DNA from: Anaerolineaceae bacterium
Lineage (GTDB): Bacteria > Chloroflexota > Anaerolineae > Anaerolineales > Anaerolineaceae
Assembly (NCBI GenBank): GCA_003448875.1
Contig: DLXG01000093.1
Span: 1 to 23,765, forward strand
DNA: 23,765 nt
Reading direction: 5' to 3'
How positions within the stretch are numbered: the first letter of the stretch is position 1; each line of letters opens with the position of its first letter. Under the pieces are notes generated by a model. That model was not told the origin of the DNA. It saw nothing but the letters and a program-made list of their open reading frames with translations, and ran no database searches. Made by a program: the position numbers and the translations under genes. This document shows, one piece after another, positions 1 through 6,971 of the stretch.

Positions 1-603
1 CATGTCGTTAATCTAGATGGGGCGTTTGGCGATGAACAACGGGCGAAGAAAAATGAAACAGCCATAGCGCAGATTTTGGAAATTACGCCAGAATTTGAAG
101 GGAAGGTTCAAGTAGGCGGAGGTTTGCGCTCAATGAAGGCGATTGAATCGCTTTTGGCAATGGGGGTTAATCGGGTGATTTTAGGGACACTGGCCGTTGA
201 ACAACCACAAATCGTCAGGGATGTTCTTCGGCGGTGGGGGGCTGAGCGAATCGCAGTGAGCGTGGATTTGCGGGCTGGCAGGATACAAACGCATGGATGG
301 ATGAAAAGTACGGAAAGGCAGCCAGAGGAGTGGATGGAAGGTTTGGTGCAGGCAGGGCTGCGCTGGGTGATAGTCACCGATGTTGAACGGGACGGTGTGT
401 TGAGCGGAGCCAACCTTGATTTAGCCTTAAGGTTTAGCCGAGACTCAAACTTGCGAGTGGTGCTGGCAGGCGGCGTAAGCATGATCAACGAGATTCATCA
501 AGCCAGAAACAACGGTTTAACGGGAGTGATCATCGGGCGGGCTTTGTATTCCGGTGAATTGAATTTATCCGAAGTGTTGAAGGAGTTTTCAGATGCTGGC
601 TAA
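1..603 (+). CDS. hisA: HisA, ProFAR isomerase (5' end cut by window)
   Basis: This is the (beta/alpha)8-barrel isomerase that converts ProFAR to PRFAR in histidine biosynthesis, a cytosolic reaction. The reading frame is open from base 1, so the gene begins outside the window and roughly 45 residues are missing. Visible HisA signatures are HVVNLDGAF at the truncated start, GGGLRS and VILGT in the first phosphate-binding half, then [15 protein letters not shown], which carries the second catalytic Asp region and the HisA-specific [16 protein letters not shown] and the closing AGGV and VIIGRALY phosphate loops follow. Its last 11 bases overlap the start of hisF, indicating translational coupling. 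A TTG codon at 76 could be read as a start but lies inside the conserved barrel and is rejected. Confidence 0.96.
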   Translation, partial: HVVNLDGAFGDEQRAKKNETAIAQILEITPEFEGKVQVGGGLRSMKAIESLLAMGVNRVILGTLAVEQPQIVRDVLRRWGAERIAVSVDLRAGRIQTHGWMKSTERQPEEWMEGLVQAGLRWVIVTDVERDGVLSGANLDLALRFSRDSNLRVVLAGGVSMINEIHQARNNGLTGVIIGRALYSGELNLSEVLKEFSDAG

Positions 604-1381
604 ACGGATTATCCCTTGTCTGGATATTAAGGACGGACGGGTGGTTAAGGGAATTAATTTTGTCTCCCTGCGCGACGCCGGTGACCCGCTCCAGCAGGCT
701 GCTCTGTATGACAGGTTAGGCGCGGATGAACTGGTCTTTCTCGATATTCAGGCAACACCTGAGGGGCGCAAGACAGTGGCGGATCTGGTGGCGCGTGTTG
801 CGGAAGAAATTCGCATGCCACTCACCGTCGGCGGCGGGGTTCGCAGTGTCGAAGATATGCGTCAGTTATTACTGGCTGGTGCGGATAAGATCAGCATCAA
901 TTCTGCAGCAGTGCGAAATCCGCGCTTGATTCGAGAGGGGGCCGACCGCTTTGGTAGTCAGTGCATTGTGCTGGCGATTGATGTACAGAAGGTCAAAGAC
1001 TACGGCGGATCATCCCGTTGGGAGGTGATCATAGACGGCGGCAGGACCTCAACAGGATTGGATGCGCTGGCATGGGCGCAGGAGGCGGTGGCTTTGGGCG
1101 CTGGCGAAATTCTTCTGACCAGCATGGATCGGGATGGTACACGAATGGGTTTTGATGTGGAATTGACGCGGACTTTCAGCCAGACTCTGCCGGTACCGAT
1201 TATTGCTTCCGGCGGAGCGGGTAGTATGGAACATTTTGCCGAGGTGTTGGAGGCGGGCGCAGCGGATGCGGCCCTGGCAGCCACGTTGTTCCATGACGGT
1301 ATTGTACAAATTCCTGTATTAAAAGAGTATCTGGCCGGTAAGGGAATTCCGGTGCGGCTAGTGGAAGGAGCAGGGTTATGA
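593..1381 (+). CDS. hisF: HisF, cyclase subunit of imidazole glycerol phosphate synthase
   Basis: HisF takes ammonia from the HisH glutaminase and converts PRFAR to imidazole glycerol phosphate and AICAR. The start [20 protein letters not shown] is the classic HisF N-terminus with the catalytic Asp in CLDI. The second catalytic Asp lies in VLAIDVQ, near residue 130. GGGVRS, the [10 protein letters not shown] segment and IIASGGAGS are the other barrel signatures. At 262 aa it is a few residues longer than usual because of a C-terminal tail. The start overlaps hisA by 11 bases and the stop overlaps hisI in an ATGA. HisH is not in the window and is presumably upstream of hisA. Confidence 0.97.
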   Translation: MLAKRIIPCLDIKDGRVVKGINFVSLRDAGDPLQQAALYDRLGADELVFLDIQATPEGRKTVADLVARVAEEIRMPLTVGGGVRSVEDMRQLLLAGADKISINSAAVRNPRLIREGADRFGSQCIVLAIDVQKVKDYGGSSRWEVIIDGGRTSTGLDALAWAQEAVALGAGEILLTSMDRDGTRMGFDVELTRTFSQTLPVPIIASGGAGSMEHFAEVLEAGAADAALAATLFHDGIVQIPVLKEYLAGKGIPVRLVEGAGL

Positions 1382-1707
1382 GCGAGAAAAATGAGTTCAT
1401 TTTCGATGAAAGGGGGTTGATTCCAGCAGTTATTCAGGATGTTTTCAGCCAGCAGGTACTGATGCTGGGCTGGATGAGTCGTGAGTCCCTTGAATTAACT
1501 CGAAGAACCGGTCTGGTTCACTTCTGGTCGCGCAGTCGAAAACGCTTATGGATGAAAGGTGAAACATCCGGTCATGTGCTGCAGGTTGTCGAGATGATCG
1601 CCGATTGTGATCGGGATGCCCTGTTGGTGCGGGTTGTCCGCAGAGGCCCAACCTGTCATACAGGAATGGTCACCTGTTTCCATGAAGCAATTGAGAAAGG
1701 TGGGTGA
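1378..1707 (+). CDS. hisI: HisI, phosphoribosyl-AMP cyclohydrolase
   Basis: HisI opens the adenine ring of phosphoribosyl-AMP, the third step of histidine biosynthesis. The 109-aa protein shows the family hallmarks in order: [34 protein letters not shown], the metal-binding DCDRDALL, and the zinc-site GPTCHTG near the C-terminus. It is a stand-alone cyclohydrolase, with the HisE activity encoded by the next gene rather than fused as in enterobacteria. The start ATG overlaps the hisF stop in ATGA at 1378-1381, so the two are translationally coupled. Confidence 0.97.
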   Translation: MSEKNEFIFDERGLIPAVIQDVFSQQVLMLGWMSRESLELTRRTGLVHFWSRSRKRLWMKGETSGHVLQVVEMIADCDRDALLVRVVRRGPTCHTGMVTCFHEAIEKGG

Positions 1708-1711
1708 AATC

Positions 1712-1993
1712 ATGGAATTTTTGAGAGAGTTAAGCCAGATTATTGAGGAACGCCGCCAAAATCCCAGACCGGATTCATATACCTGTACGTTGTTTGCTAG
1801 CGGCGAAGATGAAATTCTCAAAAAAATCGGCGAAGAGGCGATTGAGCTCATTCTGGCAGCCAAGGGACAGGGACGGCAGCGAATTCTGGAAGAAGCCGGC
1901 GATTTGATTTATCACCTGCTGGTCATGTTTTCTCTCAAAGAAATAAAGCTGGAAGAAATTGAGGCAGAATTACGACGCCGACATGGTGGTTAG
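1712..1993 (+). CDS. hisE: HisE, phosphoribosyl-ATP pyrophosphohydrolase
   Basis: HisE removes pyrophosphate from phosphoribosyl-ATP, the second step of histidine biosynthesis. It belongs to the all-alpha MazG-like NTP pyrophosphohydrolase fold. The metal-binding helices are visible as KKIGEEAIELILAAK and EEAGDLIYHLLVM. I place the start at the ATG at 1712, four bases after the hisI stop and about eight bases downstream of an AGGTGGG Shine-Dalgarno sequence, which gives 93 aa. The open frame runs further upstream, but that part is hisI read in another frame. It is the last his gene here. No terminator immediately follows; the first one downstream is at 2214-2259. Confidence 0.95.
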   Translation: MEFLRELSQIIEERRQNPRPDSYTCTLFASGEDEILKKIGEEAIELILAAKGQGRQRILEEAGDLIYHLLVMFSLKEIKLEEIEAELRRRHGG

Positions 1994-2059
1994 TTATAGA
2001 GGCCCATATAGAAAATAATTTGAAAGATACCAGCATCTTCCATTCACGCAAAAAATGAT

Positions 2060-2065
2060 TATAAT
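2060..2065 (+). promoter_or_regulatory. Consensus -10 box (TATAAT)
   Basis: A perfect TATAAT occurs 67 bases after the hisE stop. The hexamer 17 bases upstream (CTTCCA, 2037-2042) matches the -35 consensus at only three positions. Transcription would start near 2072, giving an RNA of about 188 nt up to the terminator at 2253-2259. A lone -10 in AT-rich DNA can occur by chance; the hairpin block directly downstream makes it more credible. Confidence 0.5.
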
Positions 2066-2071
2066 AAACGC

Positions 2072-2259
2072 AATCCATTTGCCCGGTTACAGGCAGATCC
2101 GTGTGGTTTGCACTGACCCGAAAGTTGCCCTGGCAAGGCATGCGTCTGTCCGTTACGCACCTTAAAAATGCTGTAACGAAGAATCTGGCAGCCCAACAGC
2201 AGCCAGATGATTTTTGGCACCGCTTATCCGTCAGGCGGGATAGCGGAGCCAATTTTTTT
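2072..2259 (+). ncRNA. Candidate structured RNA, family not recognised
   Basis: Between a TATAAT box and an intrinsic terminator the sequence folds into a run of hairpins that I can pair by eye. GGCAGAT (2092-2098) pairs with GTCTGTC (2144-2150) and encloses small hairpins at 2101-2113 and 2125-2136. CGTTAC-GCA (2151-2159) pairs with TGC-T-GTAACG (2169-2178). ATCTGGC (2183-2189) pairs with GCCAGAT (2202-2208). GGTTAC at 2085-2090 could compete with 2151-2156 for the same partner, a switch-like arrangement. The size resembles 6S RNA, but I do not see the long closing rod of 6S. tmRNA, SRP RNA, T-box and common riboswitch cores were looked for and not found. It could be an independent small RNA or the 3' end of the his transcript. 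Confidence 0.45.
2214..2259 (+). terminator. Rho-independent terminator
   Basis: The hairpin arms are TTGGC-A-CCGCT (2214-2224) continuing through ATCC (2226-2229), and GGAT (2238-2241) continuing through AGCGG-A-GCCAA (2242-2252). There is one A-A mismatch, one bulged T and an eight-base loop. The stem is followed at once by seven T residues at 2253-2259. Orientation is + only, since the other side lacks a U-run in the RNA. It ends the candidate structured RNA and probably also readthrough from the his operon. Confidence 0.8.
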
Positions 2260-2265
2260 GCCTCG

Positions 2266-2440
2266 ACATTGCGCCGCAGGACGGGATGATCAAAACCCTT
2301 GCGGTAAGGCGGTCGTTATGGCGTGTTTTTTTGTGGGCAAACCTCAGGTTCGCCCAGGACAGGCTCATGGTGAAATAACCATGGCAATTTAACCAAAGAC
2401 CGGGCATCTCCGGCGAGGTTAACCATTCTAGTCATTTCTT
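2266..2440 (+). promoter_or_regulatory. Hairpin-rich leader before the SET-domain gene
   Basis: Downstream of the terminator are more pairable elements: CCGCA (2274-2278) with TGCGG (2300-2304), a T7 run at 2326-2332, GGGC-A-AACC (2335-2343) with GGTT-C-GCCC (2347-2355), CATGGT (2366-2371) with ACCATG (2378-2383), and TTAACC (2389-2394) with GGTTAA (2417-2422). The last ends about 20 bases before the ribosome binding site. Such density suggests a structured 5' untranslated region for the following SAM-consuming genes. I recognise no known riboswitch core, and no promoter is obvious inside this part. Confidence 0.4.
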
Positions 2441-2452
2441 CAAAGGAGAAAA

Positions 2453-3022
2453 ATGGAGATTCAAACATTTTCATATTGCTCTCCAAAATTGGAGCTGCGT
2501 CCGTGTCCAGAAAAAGGGGGATTTGGTCTTTTTGCAATTGAGCCGATCAGCGCTGGTGAGCTGTTGGCGATGTGGGGTGGTCAGGTCGTTACCAGCGAAC
2601 AATTACAATACCTGCCGGTTGACCGCCAGACGCACGGCATCCAGATTCATGAAGACCTGTATTTGATACCGGTAACTCATGGTGAACCGGCTGATTATTT
2701 CAATCATTCCTGCAATCCCAATTGCGGTCTGGATTCACCAATTTCGCTGGTAGCCATGCGGGATATCGAAGTGGGAGAAGAAGCCTGCTTTGATTATGCC
2801 ATGAGCGATTCCTCGGATTATGATGAGTTTGAATGCCATTGCGGCGCTCCAAACTGCCGTAAGACGATCACCGGACGAGACTGGATGCTCCCCGAATTGC
2901 AGGAGAGATACTTTGGGTTCTTTTCTCCCTATCTTCAACGCCGGATCGAGAAAATGCGTGAAGAGATTAAGGTCAAAGGAAACGGCGGTAAATCTATCAA
3001 GAAAACCAACGGGAAAAAGTAG
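2453..3022 (+). CDS. SET-domain protein-lysine methyltransferase
   Basis: SET proteins transfer a methyl group from SAM to a lysine side chain, and bacterial members are small cytosolic enzymes with mostly unknown targets. The 189-aa protein has the whole core: KGGFGLFAIEPISAGELL (residues 21-38), the knot motif NHSCNPNC (84-91), the catalytic-tyrosine segment FDY (113-115), and a post-SET Cys cluster CHCGAPNC (128-135), which with the Cys of NHSC would hold a zinc ion. No pre-SET region is present. The C-terminus is a lysine-rich tail that could bind nucleic acid. The start is fixed by AAAGGAG four bases upstream. It lies 19 bases before a SAM hydrolase gene, probably co-transcribed. The target cannot be deduced here. 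Confidence 0.88.
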   Translation: MEIQTFSYCSPKLELRPCPEKGGFGLFAIEPISAGELLAMWGGQVVTSEQLQYLPVDRQTHGIQIHEDLYLIPVTHGEPADYFNHSCNPNCGLDSPISLVAMRDIEVGEEACFDYAMSDSSDYDEFECHCGAPNCRKTITGRDWMLPELQERYFGFFSPYLQRRIEKMREEIKVKGNGGKSIKKTNGKK

Positions 3023-3041
3023 CCACATCGAAGGTTGAGAG

Positions 3042-3836
3042 ATGCCAGTAATCTCCCTGTTGACCGATTTTGGCGATCGGGATGCCTTTGTTGGAATTAT
3101 GAAAGGGGTGATCTGGAAGATTGCCCCTCAAGTGCAAATTGCCGATCTGACCCATTGGATTGAACCTCAAAATGTGCTGCATGGCGCGTTGATTCTGGGG
3201 CAGGCATACGCATACTTCCCCGAAGGCAGCGTCCACGTTGCGGTTGTAGATCCGGGGGTAGGTACGCAACGGCGGGCAATTGCGGCGCGCATTGGCAAAT
3301 TTTATTTTGTAGCCCCGGATAACGGGTTGCTTACGCTGCCGCTGGAAAAGGCTGAAAAATCGGGAGAACCCATCCATGTGGTGGAATTGAACGAACCGCG
3401 CTTCTGGCTGCCGGAGGTGAGTCGTTCATTTCATGGTCGGGATATATTTGCACCGTGTGCTGCCCATCTGATCAACGGAGTGCCGCTGGATGAGATGGGT
3501 AGTAACATAAAGAGCCGCGATCTTGTGCGTGTAGACGTTCCAAAGCCTCGCCGAACTCCAACTGGCTGGCTGGCGCAGGTCTTAATGGCAGATGTGTTTG
3601 GTAATTTGATCAGTAATCTGACCGTTCAAGATGCAGGTGACCGCGAAATTCGCAAGGTGATGATTGCCGGCACGGAAATTGAGCGATTTACGCGAACGTT
3701 TGGTGAAGCGCCAGCCGGTTCTTTAATTTCCATGTTCGATAGTTCTGGTTATTTGAGTGTGTGCGTGGTCAACGGCAATGCCCAGAAACAGTTAAATGTG
3801 CGGGTCGGAGACCCACTTGAAGTCATCACAAATTAA
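3042..3836 (+). CDS. SAM hydrolase (DUF62, SAM hydroxide adenosyltransferase)
   Basis: Members of this family, related to fluorinase and chlorinase, activate water to split S-adenosylmethionine into adenosine and methionine. The N-terminus ISLLTDFGDRDAFVGIMKG and the motifs VVDPGVGTQRR, APDNGLLT, FHGRDIFAP and DVFGNLISN are diagnostic. The water-activating triad of the hydrolases maps to Asp70 (VVDPGVG), Arg77 or Arg78, and His131 (FHGRD), which favours a hydrolase rather than a halogenase. The 264-aa length is normal. The start ATG follows GAGAG. The gene is 19 bases after the SET-domain methyltransferase and ends 18 bases from the convergent peptidase gene. The physiological role of these hydrolases is still poorly defined; control of SAM level is plausible. 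Confidence 0.92.
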   Translation: MPVISLLTDFGDRDAFVGIMKGVIWKIAPQVQIADLTHWIEPQNVLHGALILGQAYAYFPEGSVHVAVVDPGVGTQRRAIAARIGKFYFVAPDNGLLTLPLEKAEKSGEPIHVVELNEPRFWLPEVSRSFHGRDIFAPCAAHLINGVPLDEMGSNIKSRDLVRVDVPKPRRTPTGWLAQVLMADVFGNLISNLTVQDAGDREIRKVMIAGTEIERFTRTFGEAPAGSLISMFDSSGYLSVCVVNGNAQKQLNVRVGDPLEVITN

Positions 3837-3854
3837 GGGATTTTCCCGTTGTTG

Positions 3855-5228
3855 TTATGAGGCGGAGGTTTCCTGTCCGTACAGCAGTAAAATTCGGGCA
3901 ATGTGTTTGGCGCCTTTCAAGTAAAGATCGAGGCGGATATTCTCGTTAGGGGCATGAGCCTGAGAACCCGGGTAACCGATTCCGGCTGTTACGATCGGGA
4001 CATGCAGGGTTTCGATGAAGAGGTGGTTGGGGCCTGAACCACCGCTCATCGGAATAATTTGCATGGGCTGACCGTAAACATCCGCGGCTGATTTGACGAC
4101 TAACTGGACGAAGGGATGATCGGGATCGGTACGAGCGGGTGCCTCGCCGCCAAGGTAAGTGATTTGTATATCACTGAAACCATGATCATCCAGATGCTGG
4201 CGCAACTGCTGTAAGACTTCTTCGGGAGTCTGGTCTGGCACCAGCCGAAAATCCACTTTTGCGCTGGCGCGGGCGGGTAGAACGGTCTTAGAACCGGGAC
4301 CTTGATAACCGGAGGTTAATCCACAAATTGTACAGGTGGGTAACATGCTTTCGGCAACCCGCAATTCCACTCCACCGCTCATCCCTTTGAGGAATTCTTT
4401 AATCCCATAGCGGCTGCGATATTCGTCTGCTGTTTCTGGCATTAATTCAAATAATTGAAGGTCACGTTCGGATGGGGGGCGGACTTTATCGTAGAAGCCG
4501 GGCAGGCGGATGGTTTCATCGGGAGATTTGAGCGTATTTAGAGCCCACACCAGCCGCCAGGCAGCATTGGGAAAAATTGAACCACCCAGACCAGAATGCA
4601 CATCTTGATTGGCGGTTTCCACACTAAGTTCAACATAACATAAACCGCGCAAACCGAGATATTGAACCGGCACATCGCGATGGTCCACTCCGCCAAATTC
4701 CCAAATGCAGGCATCCGCGCTTAACTCGGCGGCATACTTTTGCATGAATGGTTTGAGGCTGGGACTGCCAATTTCTTCCTCGCCCTCTACCACGAAACGA
4801 ACGTTGCAAGGAAGTTCCCCTTGCTCAGCCAGTAAGGCATCAATGGCAAACAAGCGGCTGACCAGATGACCTTTATCATCGCTGACACCGCGGGCAAACA
4901 ACATGCCATCCCGCAGGGTGGGTTGAAAAGGTGGGGATTCCCATAATTCGAGTGGTTCAGGCGGCTGAACATCGTAGTGATTATAGAATAAGACGGTACG
5001 CTCAGACCGGCCGGCGCGAAATGCAGTCACAACCGGTGCGCCATCGGTGGGGATGATTTGTGTTTCAAACCCGCGCTTTTTCAGCATTTTCTCGACCATC
5101 CGGGCAGTGTCTTCAATTCCCCAGTTCTGGGCAGATACGCTGGGCTGTTCGCACAGGCGGCTTAACTCGGCAATGCTCTGGTTGAGGTGTTCTTCCAGAT
5201 AGCGATCAATGCGATTGATGAAATTCAT
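3855..5228 (-). CDS. M20 family metallopeptidase (dipeptidase-like)
   Basis: M20 enzymes are di-zinc (or di-cobalt) exo- and dipeptidases or deacylases of the cytosol. In this 457-aa protein the metal ligands and catalytic residues stand in order: HYDVQP (His84, Asp86), GVSDDKGH (bridging Asp117), EGEEEIGS (base Glu151, ligand Glu152), the dimerisation-domain VHSGLGGS, then MSGGSGPNH and AHAPNE near the end, which supplies the last metal His. The closest general description is the CNDP/PepV-like dipeptidase branch; the substrate cannot be told. The start is supported by GGGAGG four bases upstream. It is the last gene of the leftward cluster, 24 bases after the VTT membrane protein, and converges with the SAM hydrolase. 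Confidence 0.92.
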   Translation of the reverse strand: MNFINRIDRYLEEHLNQSIAELSRLCEQPSVSAQNWGIEDTARMVEKMLKKRGFETQIIPTDGAPVVTAFRAGRSERTVLFYNHYDVQPPEPLELWESPPFQPTLRDGMLFARGVSDDKGHLVSRLFAIDALLAEQGELPCNVRFVVEGEEEIGSPSLKPFMQKYAAELSADACIWEFGGVDHRDVPVQYLGLRGLCYVELSVETANQDVHSGLGGSIFPNAAWRLVWALNTLKSPDETIRLPGFYDKVRPPSERDLQLFELMPETADEYRSRYGIKEFLKGMSGGVELRVAESMLPTCTICGLTSGYQGPGSKTVLPARASAKVDFRLVPDQTPEEVLQQLRQHLDDHGFSDIQITYLGGEAPARTDPDHPFVQLVVKSAADVYGQPMQIIPMSGGSGPNHLFIETLHVPIVTAGIGYPGSQAHAPNENIRLDLYLKGAKHIARILLLYGQETSAS

Positions 5229-5252
5229 GCTGCCTCCCTGCTCATTCAGAAG

Positions 5253-5792
5253 TTAAAAAGGGAAGAGATTCAGGATGAAAGATCCTCCGTATGAAAACAC
5301 GAGCATTTTCAAGACTTTGCCAATCCAGGAAAAAAGAAGAAACTGCCATAGCGGCATCTTAAGGATGCCGGCCGTTATGCCGGCCACATCAAAAATGGGG
5401 TTTGGAACGAAGGAAAGTACTAAAATGGTTATCGGACCGTATTTGCGCATCCAGCGTTCGAATTTCTCGCTCCATTGAGTTTTTTCAACAATTCCCTGGC
5501 CACTGAAACCGGCCAGATAGCCTGAAATCTCCCCTAGTGCTGCCCCTGTTCCAGCCGCAATCGCCACCCAAAACGGGTTGAAGACTGCGCCCATTGCAGA
5601 CGTAAATAAAACTCCCGGTACCGGGAGAATTAAAGTCGCATTCGCCAGCAAAGAAACCAGGAAAATACCGGGATACCCCAACGCTTCCAGTTCCCGGACT
5701 CTTTCACGATTGAGGTAAAGGAAAATGGTCAGACCCACCACAAAGAGCAGGGCAAGAATGCGCGCAATTTTGAGGCGGGTTTCTTTACTCAT
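5253..5792 (-). CDS. VTT (SNARE-associated/DedA-type) membrane protein
   Basis: The protein belongs to the VTT-domain membrane proteins, several of which help phospholipid carriers flip across the membrane in bacteria. Visible are an N-terminal helix (ILALLFVVGLTIFLYL), a re-entrant or helical segment with LILPVPG and GAVFNPFWVAIAAGTGAALGEISGYLAG, and the family motif FVPNPIFDVAGITAG followed by a C-terminal helix. I prefer the ATG at 5792 (MSKETRLK, 179 aa), which overlaps the udk stop by eight bases. The longer frame to 5828 would overlap udk by 44 bases. The DedA re-entrant Arg/Gly pattern is partly altered to Asn-Pro, so a TVP38/TMEM64-like member is as likely as a true DedA. Confidence 0.85.
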   Translation of the reverse strand: MSKETRLKIARILALLFVVGLTIFLYLNRERVRELEALGYPGIFLVSLLANATLILPVPGVLFTSAMGAVFNPFWVAIAAGTGAALGEISGYLAGFSGQGIVEKTQWSEKFERWMRKYGPITILVLSFVPNPIFDVAGITAGILKMPLWQFLLFSWIGKVLKMLVFSYGGSFILNLFPF

Positions 5793-6435
5793 CCGGGTTG
5801 TGTTCTTTTTTCTCCAGCAGGGTTTCAATCCGTGAAATCACCATATCCAGAGCAACCGTATTGAATCCCCCTTCCGGAATGATGACATCAGCATAGCGTT
5901 TGGATGGTTCCACAAAGTCCATGTGCATGGGACGGACAGTATTGAGATACTGGCGGATGACCGATTCGGTAGTGCGCCCGCGTTCGCGGATATCCCGTTC
6001 CAGGCGGCGGATAAAGCGCAGATCGGGATCGGTATCCACAAAGATTTTTACATCGAATAATTCCCGCAGGGCCGGTTCGGCAAAAATGAGGATGCCTTCT
6101 ACCAGAATGACACGCTGAGGTTCAATGTGAATGGTGCGGTTGGTGCGGGTGTGAGTGGTGAAATCATACACCGGCAGTTCGATGGCCTCCCAATTCTTTA
6201 ACTTGCGGATGTGTTCTATCATCAATGAGGTTTCCAGGGAATTGGGATGGTCAAAATTGACCAGTTCGCGCTGGGCGGGGGGGAGGTCTTTCAGATCGCG
6301 GTAATAGGCATCATGGGGGAGGTAGGCGATGCGGTGCGATCCTACGCGCTTAAGGATTTCAGTAGCAACGGTCGTTTTACCGGAGCCGGATCCTCCGGCA
6401 ATCGCAATCACAAGGGGTGTAATCATAGGCATCAT
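5785..6435 (-). CDS. udk: Uridine kinase
   Basis: Uridine kinase phosphorylates uridine and cytidine in pyrimidine salvage. The 216-aa protein shows the P-loop GGSGSGKTT near the N-terminus, the nucleoside-site LPHDAYYRD and NFDHPNSL, the VYDFTTHTR segment, VILVEGILIF as Walker B, and the lid DIRERGRT. The length fits the bacterial single-domain enzyme. Two in-frame ATGs (6435 and 6426) precede the P-loop. No Shine-Dalgarno sequence is visible before either, and a TATAAT lies on this strand at 6449-6444 (no -35 match), so an almost leaderless internal transcript is possible. The stop overlaps the start of the VTT gene. Confidence 0.94.
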   Translation of the reverse strand: MMPMITPLVIAIAGGSGSGKTTVATEILKRVGSHRIAYLPHDAYYRDLKDLPPAQRELVNFDHPNSLETSLMIEHIRKLKNWEAIELPVYDFTTHTRTNRTIHIEPQRVILVEGILIFAEPALRELFDVKIFVDTDPDLRFIRRLERDIRERGRTTESVIRQYLNTVRPMHMDFVEPSKRYADVIIPEGGFNTVALDMVISRIETLLEKKEHNPDE

Positions 6436-6471
6436 TAACTCAGATTATAGTCGAAATCGCTTCCAGTCGGG

Positions 6472-6966
6472 TTATTCTAATAAAATAAAAAGGATTTGTC
6501 GGGTTTGGGTATCCAGTATGCAAAAGGATCGTTCTTCTTTGTGTAATCCTCCTAGTGCGCCGGGATTGACGAGTCGCGTCCTGCCTTGCAAGCGATCTTC
6601 ACGGCGGTGGCTGTGCCCAAAAAATATCCAGTCAAATTGTTGGCTATTAATTAGATTTTGAAATTGGGAAAGGTGATGACCGTGGGTTACTGCAATCATC
6701 AAGCCGTCTATTTCTCCCTGAAATACCGATCCGGCGTAAGATTCGGGATTCAACCTCAATAAGGTATTTCTCATTTCCCCGCTGGAAAAATCGCCGTTAC
6801 CGTAAGTCAAAATAACTTTGCAGGGGGAGAGTAATGCAAGGGTTTCGGTGGTTGTGACATCTCCGCAATGAATAACCGTTTGGATATTCTCATCTTCGAT
6901 TATTCGTAAAGCCTTTTGGAGGTTTGCCAGATGATTATGAGTGTCCGATAGGATTGCAATCTGCAT
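6472..6966 (-). CDS. YfcE/MJ0936-type metallophosphoesterase
   Basis: This is a small (164-aa) calcineurin-like phosphodiesterase of the YfcE family, di-metal cytosolic enzymes with activity on phosphodiester model substrates and unsettled natural substrates. The metal ligands are visible as SDTHNH, HCGDV, YGNGD, THGHH and GHSHRRE. The start lies five bases after the stop of the RelA/SpoT-like gene, and its ribosome binding site (GAGGGA) overlaps that stop codon, so the two are almost certainly co-translated. A role in nucleotide second-messenger metabolism would suit that neighbour, but this is inference. Confidence 0.9.
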   Translation of the reverse strand: MQIAILSDTHNHLANLQKALRIIEDENIQTVIHCGDVTTTETLALLSPCKVILTYGNGDFSSGEMRNTLLRLNPESYAGSVFQGEIDGLMIAVTHGHHLSQFQNLINSQQFDWIFFGHSHRREDRLQGRTRLVNPGALGGLHKEERSFCILDTQTRQILFILLE

Positions 6967-6971
6967 GTCCC

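Larger units (their letters stand above)
1994..2452 (+). other. 459-bp gene-free, hairpin-rich region
   Basis: No convincing protein gene lies here. The short open frames have no ribosome binding site and no recognisable sequence. The stretch contains a consensus -10 box at 2060-2065, a set of hairpins at 2092-2208, an intrinsic terminator at 2214-2259, a second T7 run at 2326-2332, and three more hairpins at 2335-2355, 2366-2383 and 2389-2422 just before the SET-domain gene. I read it as a probable structured RNA followed by a structured leader. Both parts are listed separately. Confidence 0.6.

Noticed and set aside
2101..2392. Short + strand open frames (62 and 61 codons) in the his-SET intergenic region
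   Set aside because: No ribosome binding site and no domain-like sequence, and they run through hairpins and the intrinsic terminator.
2335..2440. Possible tmRNA 3' end (GGTTCGCCC resembles a T-arm)
   Set aside because: There is no matching 5' half with the GGTTTCGAC element, no tag reading frame and no CCA end.
3837..3854. Tiny GGGA-TTT-TCCC hairpin between the SAM hydrolase and the peptidase
   Set aside because: A four-base stem without a T-run is too weak to call a terminator.
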